A stretch of DNA of 64,000 nucleotides from UBA5364 sp050259235 (GCA_050259235.1 JBLNAG010000003.1:1-64000); one strand, 5' to 3'; positions 40,928 to 51,379 are shown, counted from the first letter of the stretch. Translations and numbers: made by a program. The notes: generated from the letters alone by a model not told the origin.

Positions 40928-43240
40928 CTATTCAGTTCTTAATGCTTCAACTGGATCTCTTCTAGATGCCATAATAGCAGGGATATACCCTCCTATAACA
41001 GTTAAAGTTAAACTAATTAAAATTAAGATGATTGCATGTATTGGATTTAAAACCGCTACATTAGGTAAATCAGTTAATTTTTCAATAATAATATTAGCTG
41101 GGAAAATTAATAAACGAGCAATTATAATTCCTATTAACCCTGAACATAACCCTACAATGAATGTTTCAGCATTAAATACTCTCGTAATATCTTTTTTTCT
41201 AGCACCTAATGATCTTAAAATACCTATTTCTTTAGTTCTTTCAAGTACTGAAATATAAGTAATAATACCAATCATTATTGAAGATACAACTAATGAAATA
41301 GCTGAGAATGTAATAAGTACTATTGTAATCGCATTCATTATGTTACCTGATAATGATGAGAAAGTATCAGATAAATCAGTATATATTATCTTATCATCTT
41401 TGCTCAAGTTCTTATTGTATTCATCCAAGTAGTTCAAAATCTTATCCTTATCTGCAAAATCATCAGGATAAAGATTAATCATAAATGGAATATCACTACC
41501 ACCTAACATATTCATAACTGCAGTTTTTTCTTTAATTCCTTCTTCAGTATTTAAATCAAATACTTGCCCTGTTAGAACATTATAATTAGCATCTTTTTGT
41601 TTTAATACAACTTTAGAATTCATTGAATCCTCTAGTAAATAATCAACTAATTCTTCTTGATAACCAATACCTTCATTTAAGACTGCAAACTTAATATCTT
41701 CTTTTAAACGAAAAATACCACTTACTTTTAAAGTCATATTACCTTCACTATTATACATTGATTCTAAATCTCTATTAATAGTGAAATAATTACCATTAGA
41801 TACATAATAGTTATCATTACTGATTAATTTTATTTTTGTTCCAATAATGTCTTTAAAAGTAATGCTTTTAGCTTTAGCATCTAATCCTAATGCCTCAATT
41901 GTTATATTATTTAATCTATTAGCAGTATTAACAATAAGAATAATATCTTCTTTATTTTTAGGATATGAACCATATAATAAATCATAATTTTTTTCTAAAT
42001 AACTTGCTTTAGAATTATCTACTCTCTTAGGGATGGTTTGAAAACTAGCCATATTAGTATTAATTGGAATAATCTTATCATTTTCCTTTTTGAATAAGTT
42101 CAAAGCAGTCATTCTCGTATAAGAAACACCAGTTAATAAAGTATTATCTAGTTTTGATAAATAATTCATATATTCATCATTAAACTTATTAATATGAATA
42201 GAAGTTTCAGCAATTGATTCATATGGATATATAACTTGAATATCAGGAAATTTATCATCACCCAATCCTAAAGTATCATTACGATGTTTCTTTATTTGCT
42301 CAACATCTAATTCCATACTTGTTTGACTAATCATGATTGGAAAAGATGAAATAGTTTCTGATTCAAATTTATCGATTTGTTTATCAAAACCATTTGATAG
42401 TGATAATATTAAGGCAATTCCAATAATACCTATGCTAGATGCAAAAGCCGTTAATAAAGTTCTTCCCTTTTTCGTTACAATATTATTAAAAGATAACTTT
42501 AAAGCTGCGAAGAAATTCATTGCTGTTCTTCTAATATTATAGTTTCCATCTCCATCATTTCCCGTTATAGGATTAGAGTCACTTCTTAGTTCTCCATCTT
42601 CTAATTCAATAATTCTATTAGCATAAGTGTATGCTAATTTTGAATTATGAGTAACCATAATAACCAATTTATTTTTAGATATTTCTTTAATTAAATCCAT
42701 TATTTGGACACTGGTTGCTGAATCTAATGCTCCAGTTGGTTCATCAGCTAAAACAATGTCAGGATCATTTGCTAAGGCTCTAGCAATAGCAACCCTTTGC
42801 ATTTGACCACCAGATAATTGATTTGGCTTCTTATGAATATGATCTCTTAATCCAACTTTATCTAGTACTTCCTTAGCTACTTTTCTTCTATTTCTTTTTG
42901 AAACACCACTTAAAGTCATACCCATTTCAACATTTTCTAAAACAGTTATATGGCTAATTAAGTTATAATTTTGAAATACAAATCCAATACAATTATTACG
43001 ATATGCATCCCAATCTTCATTTTTGAATTTCTTAGTAGATTTACCATTTATAATTAAATCACCACTATCATAACGATCTAATCCACCGATTATATTTAAC
43101 AAAGTTGTTTTACCACTACCACTTGGTCCTAAAATACTAACAAATTCATTTTTACGAAATGTAACTGTAAGATCTTTAAGGGCATGTTGTGTAAAGTTCC
43201 CCGTAGTATAACTCTTTTTTATCTTTTTTAATTCAAGCAT
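40928..43240 (-). CDS. MacB/FtsX-type ABC transporter with fused ATPase and permease
   Basis: A 770-residue fusion. Residues 1-230 are a LolD/MacB-like ATPase: Walker A GPSGSGKT (38-45), signature LSGGQMQRVAIARAL, Walker B IVLADEPTGALDS. Residues from about 245 are an FtsX-like permease with one membrane helix at 255-280, a large outer domain to about 640, then three helices with the characteristic VLERTKEIGILRSLGARKKDI. Such mechanotransmission pumps expel peptides or antibiotics or regulate cell-wall hydrolases. Substrate unknown. It is transcribed alone. Confidence 0.92.
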   Translation of the reverse strand: MLELKKIKKSYTTGNFTQHALKDLTVTFRKNEFVSILGPSGSGKTTLLNIIGGLDRYDSGDLIINGKSTKKFKNEDWDAYRNNCIGFVFQNYNLISHITVLENVEMGMTLSGVSKRNRRKVAKEVLDKVGLRDHIHKKPNQLSGGQMQRVAIARALANDPDIVLADEPTGALDSATSVQIMDLIKEISKNKLVIMVTHNSKLAYTYANRIIELEDGELRSDSNPITGNDGDGNYNIRRTAMNFFAALKLSFNNIVTKKGRTLLTAFASSIGIIGIALILSLSNGFDKQIDKFESETISSFPIMISQTSMELDVEQIKKHRNDTLGLGDDKFPDIQVIYPYESIAETSIHINKFNDEYMNYLSKLDNTLLTGVSYTRMTALNLFKKENDKIIPINTNMASFQTIPKRVDNSKASYLEKNYDLLYGSYPKNKEDIILIVNTANRLNNITIEALGLDAKAKSITFKDIIGTKIKLISNDNYYVSNGNYFTINRDLESMYNSEGNMTLKVSGIFRLKEDIKFAVLNEGIGYQEELVDYLLEDSMNSKVVLKQKDANYNVLTGQVFDLNTEEGIKEKTAVMNMLGGSDIPFMINLYPDDFADKDKILNYLDEYNKNLSKDDKIIYTDLSDTFSSLSGNIMNAITIVLITFSAISLVVSSIMIGIITYISVLERTKEIGILRSLGARKKDITRVFNAETFIVGLCSGLIGIIIARLLIFPANIIIEKLTDLPNVAVLNPIHAIILILISLTLTVIGGYIPAIMASRRDPVEALRTE

Positions 43241-43292
43241 ATTTTTCTCCTATTCTAGATATAACTATTAAATTATACCACTTACTAATTTT

Positions 43293-43320
43293 TAAAGAAG
43301 AATTTTTACATTCTTCTTTA
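43293..43320 (-). terminator. Hairpin between the MacB-like gene and the surface protein gene
   Basis: The stem AAAGAAGAA/TTCTTCTTT with an 8-base loop; T-run on the minus strand is weak. Confidence 0.5.
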
Positions 43321-43353
43321 AAATATTCCAACATTATAATTATATACAAAATA

Positions 43354-44505
43354 TCACATTTTATTTGGCTTTTTATCTACTACCATTAAAATATAAATAC
43401 CTAAAGCAATTAGTAATACTAATGTACCAGCCATTATAACATATAATAACATACTATAATCCCTACTAGTAGCTTCTTTTGCCACTTCTTTCGTCTGATT
43501 TTCTTTTTGATTAGTAACTGCAACTTCTTTATTTCCTTCCTTAGTTACAGTTATTCTATATTCAGATTTAGTACCATTCTCTGCTGTAACAGTAATGGTT
43601 ATAATATTTAAACCTTCTATCAATTCATAGTTACCTTCAACTTTTACAGTTGCTTTACTGGAATTTGCTACTGCTTTTACATCAAGATCTTCAACATTAC
43701 CCTTTACAGTCATCATATATTCTTTAATGGAAGATTTAAAGGTTGGGCTTAAGGTTTCTGATGTAATAGTTAAAGATTTTAAAGTAGAATCATTAGAACG
43801 ATCATCTGCCCTATTAACATTTACAACATAAGTTTTTTGTGTTTTATTTTCAGCAGTAACAATAATATTAAACTTATTATTACCGTAGTTTAAAGTTTTT
43901 TGTCCAAGGCCAGATACTGTTGAAGAGGCATCCGTTTTCAATGCTGATATAATGATTGCTTCAATTCCACCATCAACAGTTACATTATATGAAAGAATAT
44001 CTTTATTAAATGTTGGAGATAATGTTCCCTTATCAACAGTTAAACTATTTAAAGTTGCAATTGATGATAACAATTTTTGTACAACAATATTTTGAGTTTC
44101 AGTTAATAAAACTCCACTTTCATCACTTTTAGTTAAAATAGACTCAGTAAAACTAACTGGAATGGTTGTCCCAACTGCTGCATAACTCGAAATAGTATAT
44201 GTACAAGTAAGCAACGGTGTATTAGCAGTTAAAGAAAATGTCTCAGAAACAGATGGCGAACTTAATGATTGATTACTTCTATCTTTACATGATTTAAAAG
44301 TTAATAATGAATTAACTGATAAATTAATATCATAACTAGCTATTGAATCTGTTTCAGAAACTCCAGTAGTTGTAACTATTATTGTTATATCACTTCCCGG
44401 ATATTTGTTACCTGTTACTGAGATTGTTGCACCAACACCATCAGCTTTTACATTATCAATAAAGGCAAATAACACTAAAACAATAAATAACATTATTCTT
44501 TTCAT
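43354..44505 (-). CDS. Surface protein with cadherin-like beta-sandwich repeats
   Basis: A protein of about 383 residues. It has a signal peptide (MKRIMLFIVLVLFAFIDNVKA), a cohesin-like N-terminal domain (about 25-140), two cadherin-like (PF12733-type) repeats recognisable by NSLTVDKGTLSPTFNKDILSYNVTV and KSLTITSETLSPTFKSSIKEYMMTV, a linker and a C-terminal membrane helix followed by DKKPNKM. It is anchored outside the cell by its C-terminus. ATG 44503-44505 follows GGAGGAATAT. Function presumably adhesive or structural. Confidence 0.85.
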   Translation of the reverse strand: MKRIMLFIVLVLFAFIDNVKADGVGATISVTGNKYPGSDITIIVTTTGVSETDSIASYDINLSVNSLLTFKSCKDRSNQSLSSPSVSETFSLTANTPLLTCTYTISSYAAVGTTIPVSFTESILTKSDESGVLLTETQNIVVQKLLSSIATLNSLTVDKGTLSPTFNKDILSYNVTVDGGIEAIIISALKTDASSTVSGLGQKTLNYGNNKFNIIVTAENKTQKTYVVNVNRADDRSNDSTLKSLTITSETLSPTFKSSIKEYMMTVKGNVEDLDVKAVANSSKATVKVEGNYELIEGLNIITITVTAENGTKSEYRITVTKEGNKEVAVTNQKENQTKEVAKEATSRDYSMLLYVIMAGTLVLLIALGIYILMVVDKKPNKM

Positions 44506-44538
44506 ATATTCCTCCAATTATATAAGATTATACCATTT

Positions 44539-46692
44539 TTATTTAATTGGTTCAATCAAGGATAATGACACTTTATTTTTATCAGTATGAATATCATCAA
44601 CGTAACAGTCAACAATATCCCCTACACTCACTACTTCCATTGGATGTTTAATATAACGGTTAGTTAATTTAGATATATGTGCCAAACCATCATTCTTTAG
44701 TCCAATATCAATAAATACTCCAAAATCAACAACATTTCTAACCGTTCCTTGTAATTTCATTCCAACTACTAAGTCTTCAATATGTAAAATATCACTTCTA
44801 AGTAAAGGTTTAACCATTTCATCTCTCGGATCACGATTTGGTTTAATAAGTGACTTAACAATATCTTCTAAAGTGTATATGTCTGTTTTAAGAATATCTT
44901 TATATTTATTTTTATCAAAATCTTTAAAAGCTTCAATTAATTTATTAGTACCTATATCATTAGTAGTTAAATTTAACTCTTTTAATAAATTAAGTGTAAT
45001 ATCATAACTTTCCGGATGAATACCAGTAACATCTAAAACATTATTTCCATCAACTATTCTTAAAAATCCTATTGCTTGTTCATAAGTTTCATTTCCAAGT
45101 AATTTAGCCTTCTTAATTTCTTCTCGAGATTTAATCTTACCTTTACTATCTCGATATTCTAAAATCTTATCAATATTTTTCTTAGTTATTCCCGAAACAT
45201 ATTTTAATAAAGAGGCACTTGCTGTATTTATATTAACTCCAACTGAATTAACAGCTTTACTAACAACAAAGTCTAAAGATTCAGTTAATTTTTTATTTGC
45301 AACATCGTGTTGATATAGACCAACTCCTATACTCTCAGGATCTATTTTAACTAATTCACTGAGTGGATCTTGTAATCTTCTACCAATACTAATAGCACTT
45401 CTTTCCTCAACATGTAAATCAGGAAATTCGTTAATTGCTAATTTAGATGCTGAATAAACACTAGCACCTGCTTCATTAACAATAATATACTCAACTTTTC
45501 TTTTAGATTCTTTAATAACATCAACAATAAAAGTTTCACTTTCTCTTGAAGCTGTTCCATTACCAATAGCAATAATATCAATATTATATTTATCAATTAA
45601 ATCAAGAACAGTTTTCTTACTTTTCTCATATTCATTTTTAGGTTCATGTGGGTATATAACTGTAATATCTATTTTCTTTCCAGTTACATCAATGACTGCT
45701 AATTTACAGCCAGTACGATATGCTGGATCAAAACCTAATACTATCTTATCTTTCATTGGAGGTTGTAATAATAGCTTTTCTAGATTTTTACCAAAGTTAT
45801 CAATAGCTACGACTTCTGCAACTTCAGTAATATCACTTCTTATTTCTCTTTCAATACTTGGCGCAATTAATCTCTTATAACTATCCTTAATAGCATCTTT
45901 AATTACGTTGTTAACAAATGATACCTTATTTCCAATAACTTTTCCTTCTAAATAAGATAATATTTTTAATTCATCTATATCAATACTAGCATTAATTACC
46001 TTTTCCTTTTCAGCACGATTAATGGCTAGAGTACGATGAGGTTTAATATTCTTTATACTTTCTTGATAATCATAATACATCTCATATGTCTTATTTTCAT
46101 CAACAGCATCTTTCTTCCTTTTACATATAATCATTCCATATAAATAAGTATTGGTTCTTATCCACTTACGATATAAAGCTTCATCACTTATATTTTCACT
46201 TATAATATAACTAGCTCCCGCAATAGCTTCTTCAATTGTCTTAACTTCTTCATTAAGATATTTACTAGCTAATTCTTTTATCGAACCAGTAGTTGGAAAA
46301 GATAGTAATTCATTAGCCAAAGGTTCCAATCCCATTCTAATAGCTTCTGTAGCTTTTGTTTTCTTCTTTTCTTTAAATGGTCGATATAAATCTTCAACTT
46401 CTACTAATTTTTCTGAAGATAATATTTGATTTCTTAATTCTTCAGTCATTAGACCTTTTTCTTCAATTAGTCTAATAACATCTTCTTTTCTCTTTAATAA
46501 ATTTACTTGATAAAGATAATATTCATTTATACTTCTAATTTGTTCTTCATCTAAAGCACCTGTTACTTCTTTACGATACCTTGAAATGAAAGGAATAGTA
46601 TTCCCTTCTTCTAGTAATTTTAAAGTACTTGCTACTTGATTTTCTTTGATGTTTAAATTTAAACTTATTTGTTTTATTATATTTGTATTCAT
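44539..46692 (-). CDS. tex: Tex-family S1 RNA-binding protein
   Basis: A 717-residue protein with the Tex layout: N-terminal helical domain (TIPFISRYRKEVTGALDEEQIR), YqgF/RNase H-like core (LGFDPAYRTGCKLAVID, IGNGTASRE), helix-hairpin-helix region (NINTASASLLKYVSGI) and C-terminal S1 domain (GMKLQGTVRNVVDFGVFIDIGLKNDGLAHIS). Tex binds nucleic acids and is linked to transcription and RNA turnover. It is full length. It lies upstream of the surface protein gene and 14 bases after dinB. Confidence 0.95.
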   Translation of the reverse strand: MNTNIIKQISLNLNIKENQVASTLKLLEEGNTIPFISRYRKEVTGALDEEQIRSINEYYLYQVNLLKRKEDVIRLIEEKGLMTEELRNQILSSEKLVEVEDLYRPFKEKKKTKATEAIRMGLEPLANELLSFPTTGSIKELASKYLNEEVKTIEEAIAGASYIISENISDEALYRKWIRTNTYLYGMIICKRKKDAVDENKTYEMYYDYQESIKNIKPHRTLAINRAEKEKVINASIDIDELKILSYLEGKVIGNKVSFVNNVIKDAIKDSYKRLIAPSIEREIRSDITEVAEVVAIDNFGKNLEKLLLQPPMKDKIVLGFDPAYRTGCKLAVIDVTGKKIDITVIYPHEPKNEYEKSKKTVLDLIDKYNIDIIAIGNGTASRESETFIVDVIKESKRKVEYIIVNEAGASVYSASKLAINEFPDLHVEERSAISIGRRLQDPLSELVKIDPESIGVGLYQHDVANKKLTESLDFVVSKAVNSVGVNINTASASLLKYVSGITKKNIDKILEYRDSKGKIKSREEIKKAKLLGNETYEQAIGFLRIVDGNNVLDVTGIHPESYDITLNLLKELNLTTNDIGTNKLIEAFKDFDKNKYKDILKTDIYTLEDIVKSLIKPNRDPRDEMVKPLLRSDILHIEDLVVGMKLQGTVRNVVDFGVFIDIGLKNDGLAHISKLTNRYIKHPMEVVSVGDIVDCYVDDIHTDKNKVSLSLIEPIK

Positions 46693-46706
46693 AACTTCCT
46701 CTTTCT

Positions 46707-47909
46707 TTATCTACTATGTTTATTCTTCTTATATAAACTAGCCTTTTTAATAATACTACTTCCATATTTTGTTTTAAGTTCATCTACTACAGTCTCTAGT
46801 TTATCTTCTTTTTCTTTTACTTCAATACTATCAAATAGTGATACTTGATGATTGACTCTATTAGTTAAGTTATCTAATCTAACTCCTACCAATCTAATTG
46901 GTTCATTATTCCATACATCATCAAATAATTTCTTAGTAATTTCTAATATTTCTTTAGTATTATTACTGGCATTAACTAATTTTGTCTGATGAGAATAACT
47001 TTTAAAGTCTTTGTCCTTAAGTATTATTGCAGCTGTGGATGCATATCTTTTTTCTTTTCTTAGATCAATTGTTACATTATCCACTAGTGATTCTATTACT
47101 TGATATATCTCATTTCTATTAGTTAAATCATAAGAAACAGTAGTTGAATTACTTATTCCTTTTGACTCTGTATATTCTGTAACTACCTCACTATTATCTA
47201 TCCCATTAGCTATTTCTATCATATGGTAAGATTGATTTTTAAAATGCTTATATAGAAGATTAGGATTAGTTAGACTTAAATCACCTATTGTATTAATTCC
47301 TAATTCCTTTAATTTTGCACTACTCTTTTTACCAATACCAAATAAATCGCCAATTGGTAAAGGGTGCATCTTTTCATTTACCTCATTCATATATAAGGTA
47401 TGTACTTTATCAGGCTTAGAAAAATCACCAGCCATTTTTGCACATAATTTATTGTTACCTATACCAATATTAACTGTAAAACCTAAAGAGTTTTTTATTT
47501 CATCTTTTAGCTTATATGCAAATGATAAAGGATCACCATGTAGGTTTCTAACTTTTGTATAATCTATAAAGCATTCATCAATACTAAACTGTTCGATGTC
47601 TGGTGAATAATTACTAATTAATTTAAATAGTTTATTTGACATTTCTTGATAAAACTTATGATTTGGTGGATATACTCTTAATCCTGGGCACTTTTTTCTA
47701 GCACTATATAGTGTTTCACTAGTATAAATACCCAATTTCTTAGCTGCATTAGACTTAGCAAGAACAATTCCATGCCTTTTAGATTCATCACCACCAATAA
47801 CAGCATAACTATTTCTTATATCATATTTACTACCATTATTTAACAAATCGACTGCTGTCCACGATAGGAAAGCATTATTAACATCAATATGCATAATTAT
47901 TCTATCCAT
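46707..47909 (-). CDS. dinB: DNA polymerase IV (Y-family)
   Basis: A 400-residue translesion polymerase. Catalytic motifs are visible: HIDVNNAFLSW (metal-binding Asp) and FSIDECFIDYT (the SxDE motif), with the thumb helix-hairpin-helix LFGIGKKSSAKLKELGI and a little-finger domain. It ends in a basic tail (SLYKKNKHSR); no clear beta-clamp motif is obvious except QVSLFDS, which resembles QxxLF. Transcribed with tex. It copies damaged DNA at low fidelity. Confidence 0.94.
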   Translation of the reverse strand: MDRIIMHIDVNNAFLSWTAVDLLNNGSKYDIRNSYAVIGGDESKRHGIVLAKSNAAKKLGIYTSETLYSARKKCPGLRVYPPNHKFYQEMSNKLFKLISNYSPDIEQFSIDECFIDYTKVRNLHGDPLSFAYKLKDEIKNSLGFTVNIGIGNNKLCAKMAGDFSKPDKVHTLYMNEVNEKMHPLPIGDLFGIGKKSSAKLKELGINTIGDLSLTNPNLLYKHFKNQSYHMIEIANGIDNSEVVTEYTESKGISNSTTVSYDLTNRNEIYQVIESLVDNVTIDLRKEKRYASTAAIILKDKDFKSYSHQTKLVNASNNTKEILEITKKLFDDVWNNEPIRLVGVRLDNLTNRVNHQVSLFDSIEVKEKEDKLETVVDELKTKYGSSIIKKASLYKKNKHSR

Positions 47910-47954
47910 ATTACCACCATATTAATTTTACCATAAACATTTGTTCAGGTAAAG

Positions 47955-47979
47955 AAAAGATAGATAAAATCTATCTTTT
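47955..47979 (-). terminator. Hairpin between the LRR protein gene and dinB
   Basis: A perfect 11-bp stem AAAAGATAGAT/ATCTATCTTTT with a 3-base loop, immediately after the LRR gene stop in its direction of transcription. Confidence 0.7.
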
Positions 47980-47991
47980 ATAATTCAAATT

Positions 47992-49701
47992 CTATGAAGG
48001 CATTAAATTACTTGGCCATCCAATACCAGTCCAATTAGTGTTAAATCTTGTCACTAAATTAGTTGCATTAGCTCCAATAGTAACACTACTCCATGGATAA
48101 GCTGCATCCTGATAAAAGGCATTAGCACCAAGTGTTGTTACTGAAGCAGGTATTGAAACAGTTGATAATTTATTACCATAGAAAGCTTCCCAATCGATTG
48201 TTGCTAAATGAGTAAGCCCAGTTAAATTTACTGAATTAATACGATTATCTTCAAATGCTTCATATCCTATACTTGTTAAATTTGAAAGCATTGATAAATC
48301 TAGTGAACTAATATTATTATTTTCAAATGCTTCAGACCCTATAGATTCTATGTGTGGAACATTTGCAAAGCTTACTGAAGTTAAGCTATTATAGTTAAAT
48401 GTAGCATTAGCAATACTATATAATTGTGGTAAGTTTTGCATAGTTAAAGATGATATATTATTGTCAGTAAATACTCCATAACACATAAAATCTAATTCCG
48501 TTAAGTTTCTTAGTATTAAAGTGCCAATTTGATTATTAGCAAATGCTTCATGTTCGATTTTATCTAATGATGGTAGATTTTCTAGTGTTAAAGAATAAAG
48601 ATTGTTATATCTAAAAGCACCTCTACCTATATATTCTAATTTTGGTAGATTTAATGATAATGATGTTATATTATTATTAGAAAAAGCATAATCACCCATA
48701 TATCTAAAGTCAGGAAGTTTTCCTAATGTTAATGAAGCTATACTATTATTAGCAAAACTTTCGTAATCTACAACCTCTAAATTAATTAATGTACTTAAAT
48801 TTAAACTGGTTATATAGTTAGAACTAAATGTATATGATCCAATATTACTTAAGTTAGGAACACCATCAAATGTTACAGAAGTAATTGCATTTCCATAGAA
48901 AACCGCATCATTTATCGTTGTTAAATTATCTAAATTAGTAAAATTCAATTTTTTAATACTATTTTCTGCAAAAGCAGAAGTACCAATTGATTCTAAATAC
49001 TTGGGTAAAGTAACACTAGTGATTTTAACTGTAGCTGGCGTAGGATCATACCAACATCCTTCATAAATGTCAGCATCATTTCTAACATAATCATAAGCTA
49101 CAGAGGTCGTAACATCGTTATCAAAATCATAACAATTTTGAGTAGTTGCATTAATGAATGCAGCTGGACCTATATGTCTTACTATTACACCATCAATTCT
49201 ATTTGGTATAACAACATCACTTAAACAATTTGAGTTATCTACATCATAACTAATAATTGTCCCTGTAGTTTTATCAAAGTTGTAACAAGCATATTGTGAA
49301 TCAGCTGCTGTCATACTGCGTGTATCGTCTATTTCTATACATGGTCTTTCATCATATATATACTTGTATTTATTACTTGTTGAAGTATAACTTATTACCA
49401 CGCAACCATTCATATCTTCGCTAGTTCTAGGATCCTTAACTGAATCTTGTTCAATAAATCCATCGTTAATTAGTTCCGTTAAACCTATATACGCTGAAGT
49501 ATCTCGTCCTAATAATTCTGTATTTTGAATTCCCCATTTACGAGCACTTTCTTCTATGGTTTTCACTTGATTATCGTATAAATCCTGTCTCGCATCTTTT
49601 ACTAACTTAGTAATAGAAGGTACTACAATTAATCCTACTATACCAAGTAATATTATTACACCTAGTAATTCTACTAAAGTAAAACCTTTTTTTACTGCCA
49701 T
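47992..49701 (-). CDS. Prepilin-like protein with BspA-type leucine-rich repeats (second copy)
   Basis: A 569-residue relative of the protein at 5556-6941. N-terminal prepilin signal KKG/FTLVELLGVIILLGIVGLIVVP with cleavage after Gly6. A pilin-like region has Cys-Cys pairs (MNGCVVIS, ERPCIEI). About ten LRR_5 units with IGxxAFxxNxIxSLxLxxLxxL follow, then a SVTIGANATNLVTRFNTNWTGIG tail almost identical in layout to the first copy. Predicted to be exported and surface-displayed. The ATG follows AGGAGGCATAGT. Confidence 0.85.
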   Translation of the reverse strand: MAVKKGFTLVELLGVIILLGIVGLIVVPSITKLVKDARQDLYDNQVKTIEESARKWGIQNTELLGRDTSAYIGLTELINDGFIEQDSVKDPRTSEDMNGCVVISYTSTSNKYKYIYDERPCIEIDDTRSMTAADSQYACYNFDKTTGTIISYDVDNSNCLSDVVIPNRIDGVIVRHIGPAAFINATTQNCYDFDNDVTTSVAYDYVRNDADIYEGCWYDPTPATVKITSVTLPKYLESIGTSAFAENSIKKLNFTNLDNLTTINDAVFYGNAITSVTFDGVPNLSNIGSYTFSSNYITSLNLSTLINLEVVDYESFANNSIASLTLGKLPDFRYMGDYAFSNNNITSLSLNLPKLEYIGRGAFRYNNLYSLTLENLPSLDKIEHEAFANNQIGTLILRNLTELDFMCYGVFTDNNISSLTMQNLPQLYSIANATFNYNSLTSVSFANVPHIESIGSEAFENNNISSLDLSMLSNLTSIGYEAFEDNRINSVNLTGLTHLATIDWEAFYGNKLSTVSIPASVTTLGANAFYQDAAYPWSSVTIGANATNLVTRFNTNWTGIGWPSNLMPS

Positions 49702-49780
49702 ACTATGCCTCCTACTATTAAATATAATATACCATAAATAATTATTGTTAGCAATCTTTTGCCTTTTAGATGCAACAAAA

Positions 49781-49817
49781 AAAAGATATACTTTACATAA
49801 TATACAATATATCTTTT
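49781..49817 (-). terminator. Probable terminator of the ZIP transporter gene
   Basis: AAAAGATATA (49781-49790) pairs with TATATCTTTT (49808-49817); T-run on the minus strand beyond 49781. Confidence 0.55.
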
Positions 49818-49824
49818 AATATTT

Positions 49825-50592
49825 TTATAAAAAATAATGAATCAAGATAATACAAATACCAATAATGACTCCAACAACTGATAATTTCTTGTTTTTGTCT
49901 TCTATTATCTTAGGTAATAATTCAAATATAGCAATATAGAAAATCATTCCTAATGTTATACAAATAAGAACTCCTAAAAAGTAATCATTAATATAATTTC
50001 CATTTAGATTTAGGAAGTACATAATAAGACCTCCAAAAAAAGTAGATATAGAAATTAAAAAACTGATTATAAATGTTTTTTTGACACTTTTATTAGTTAA
50101 ATAAAAAGCTGAGGTTATAACCATACCTAAAGGAAGATTATGTAATCCTATTCCTAATGCAAGTAACCAACCTAAACTTATTGATGTTATAGCTGCACTA
50201 TATAAAGCCATTCCTTCAATAATGTTATGAAGTACTAGGGCAATACTTGATACTATACCTATATGATATAGATGCTCTTCTTCATCATGTCTATGTTTGT
50301 GATTATGTCCATGATTTGGAATAAATAAATCAAACAATTTCAATATAAAAATACCTATTAATGATAAACCAATAATAATAAATATTTTCTTTATACCAAA
50401 GTCATAATCTATTAATTCAAATGCCTCAGGTAGTAAGTCAAATATAATTAAACTTATCATTACCCCAAAAGCAATACTAACAGACAAACTAATTAATTTT
50501 TCACTATTTTTCATTTTGAATACAATGATTGTACCTAAAATAATAGATAAACCAACTATTAATGTTAAAATTAATCCTGTAACTTGACTCAT
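49825..50592 (-). CDS. ZIP-family divalent metal transporter
   Basis: A 255-residue membrane protein with eight predicted helices. Helix IV carries LVLHNIIEGMALYS (the HNxxEG metal site) and helix V has LGIGLHNLPLGMVI (HNxPxG). The cytoplasmic loop is His-rich (NHGHNHKHRHDEEEH), a metal-sensing loop typical of ZIP proteins. It imports Zn2+ or a related ion into the cytoplasm. Transcribed alone. Confidence 0.92.
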   Translation of the reverse strand: MSQVTGLILTLIVGLSIILGTIIVFKMKNSEKLISLSVSIAFGVMISLIIFDLLPEAFELIDYDFGIKKIFIIIGLSLIGIFILKLFDLFIPNHGHNHKHRHDEEEHLYHIGIVSSIALVLHNIIEGMALYSAAITSISLGWLLALGIGLHNLPLGMVITSAFYLTNKSVKKTFIISFLISISTFFGGLIMYFLNLNGNYINDYFLGVLICITLGMIFYIAIFELLPKIIEDKNKKLSVVGVIIGICIILIHYFL

Positions 50593-50642
50593 ACTATCAT
50601 TCCTTCTAGATAATATTGTACCATATTATGTCAAATAAAATA

Positions 50643-50672
50643 AAAAAAGTTAAATACTACTTAACTTTTCCT
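50643..50672 (-). terminator. Intrinsic terminator at the end of yqeY
   Basis: The stem AAAGTTAA/TTAACTTT around the stop codon is followed by T7 on the minus strand. Confidence 0.7.
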
Positions 50673-51093
50673 TAATTATTTTGTTGACTATTCCTAAATC
50701 AGCTTTTCCTTTTACAAGTGGAGCAATAATAGCCATTATTTTACCCATATCAGAAGGACCTGTAGGTTTAATATTTAAGAATGCCTCATCAATGATTTCG
50801 TTTATTTCATCTATACTCATTTGTTCAGGTAAATATTTTTCCAATATTTCAATTTCACCTTTGGTTGCATTAATTAAATCTTCACGATTTCCTCTTTCAA
50901 AGAATTCAATAGACTCTTTTCTAGATTTTATTTGTTTAGAAATAATTTGAATTACTTCTTCATCATTTAATTCCTTCTTTAGTCTTATTTCTTCTAATTC
51001 AATAGCACCTTTTACCATTCTCAAAACAGATAAAACTTTTTTATCACTACTTTTCATAGCTTTAACAATATCACTTAAAATTCTTTCTCTCAT
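50650..51093 (-). CDS. yqeY: GatB/YqeY-domain protein
   Basis: A 147-residue protein made of the helical GatB/YqeY domain also found at the C-terminus of the amidotransferase subunit GatB. It has RILSDIVKAMKSSDKKVLSVLRM at the start and PTGPSDMGKIMAIIAPLVKGKADLGIVNKI at the end. Free-standing members may aid tRNA-linked amidation; the role is unproven. It is 36 bases downstream of rpsU, a pairing common in Firmicutes. Confidence 0.93.
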   Translation of the reverse strand: MRERILSDIVKAMKSSDKKVLSVLRMVKGAIELEEIRLKKELNDEEVIQIISKQIKSRKESIEFFERGNREDLINATKGEIEILEKYLPEQMSIDEINEIIDEAFLNIKPTGPSDMGKIMAIIAPLVKGKADLGIVNKIIKEKLSSI

Positions 51094-51111
51094 AATTAAC
51101 CTCCTATTAAT

Positions 51112-51129
51112 AAAGAGCCATAAGGCTCA
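51112..51129 (-). terminator. Small hairpin between rpsU and yqeY
   Basis: The stem GAGCC-TTAT-GGCTC followed by TTTATT on the minus strand. It may attenuate read-through into yqeY. Confidence 0.45.
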
Positions 51130-51324
51130 TTAATTATAGTTTTTTTCTCTTTTATGACTATTTTTAATAGCTTCTTTCTTAGCTTTTCTCTTTTTGACTC
51201 CAGGTTTCATATAACCTTCTTGTCTTTCACGAACTGCTTTTAGGAGGCCATCTTTAACATTTTTTTGTTTAAAAGTTCTTAGTGCACCATCAACATTACC
51301 ATTGCGAACAACAACTTTTGTCAT
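51130..51324 (-). CDS. rpsU: 30S ribosomal protein S21
   Basis: A 64-residue S21: MTKVVVRNGNVDGALRTFKQKN, then a highly basic tail with MKPGVKKRKAKKEAIKNSHKR. ATG 51322-51324 is preceded by GGGAGGGATATTA and matches the family start; an upstream in-frame start 18 bases away overlaps that site. It leads the rpsU-yqeY pair, with a good promoter 27 bases upstream. Confidence 0.95.
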   Translation of the reverse strand: MTKVVVRNGNVDGALRTFKQKNVKDGLLKAVRERQEGYMKPGVKKRKAKKEAIKNSHKREKNYN

Positions 51325-51350
51325 TAATATCCCTCCCTTCATCCATAGAC

Positions 51351-51379
51351 ATTATAACACTTATCACTATATAATACAA
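51351..51379 (-). promoter_or_regulatory. Promoter of rpsU-yqeY
   Basis: TTGTAT (51379-51374), 17-bp spacer, TATAAT (51356-51351) on the minus strand. Confidence 0.7.
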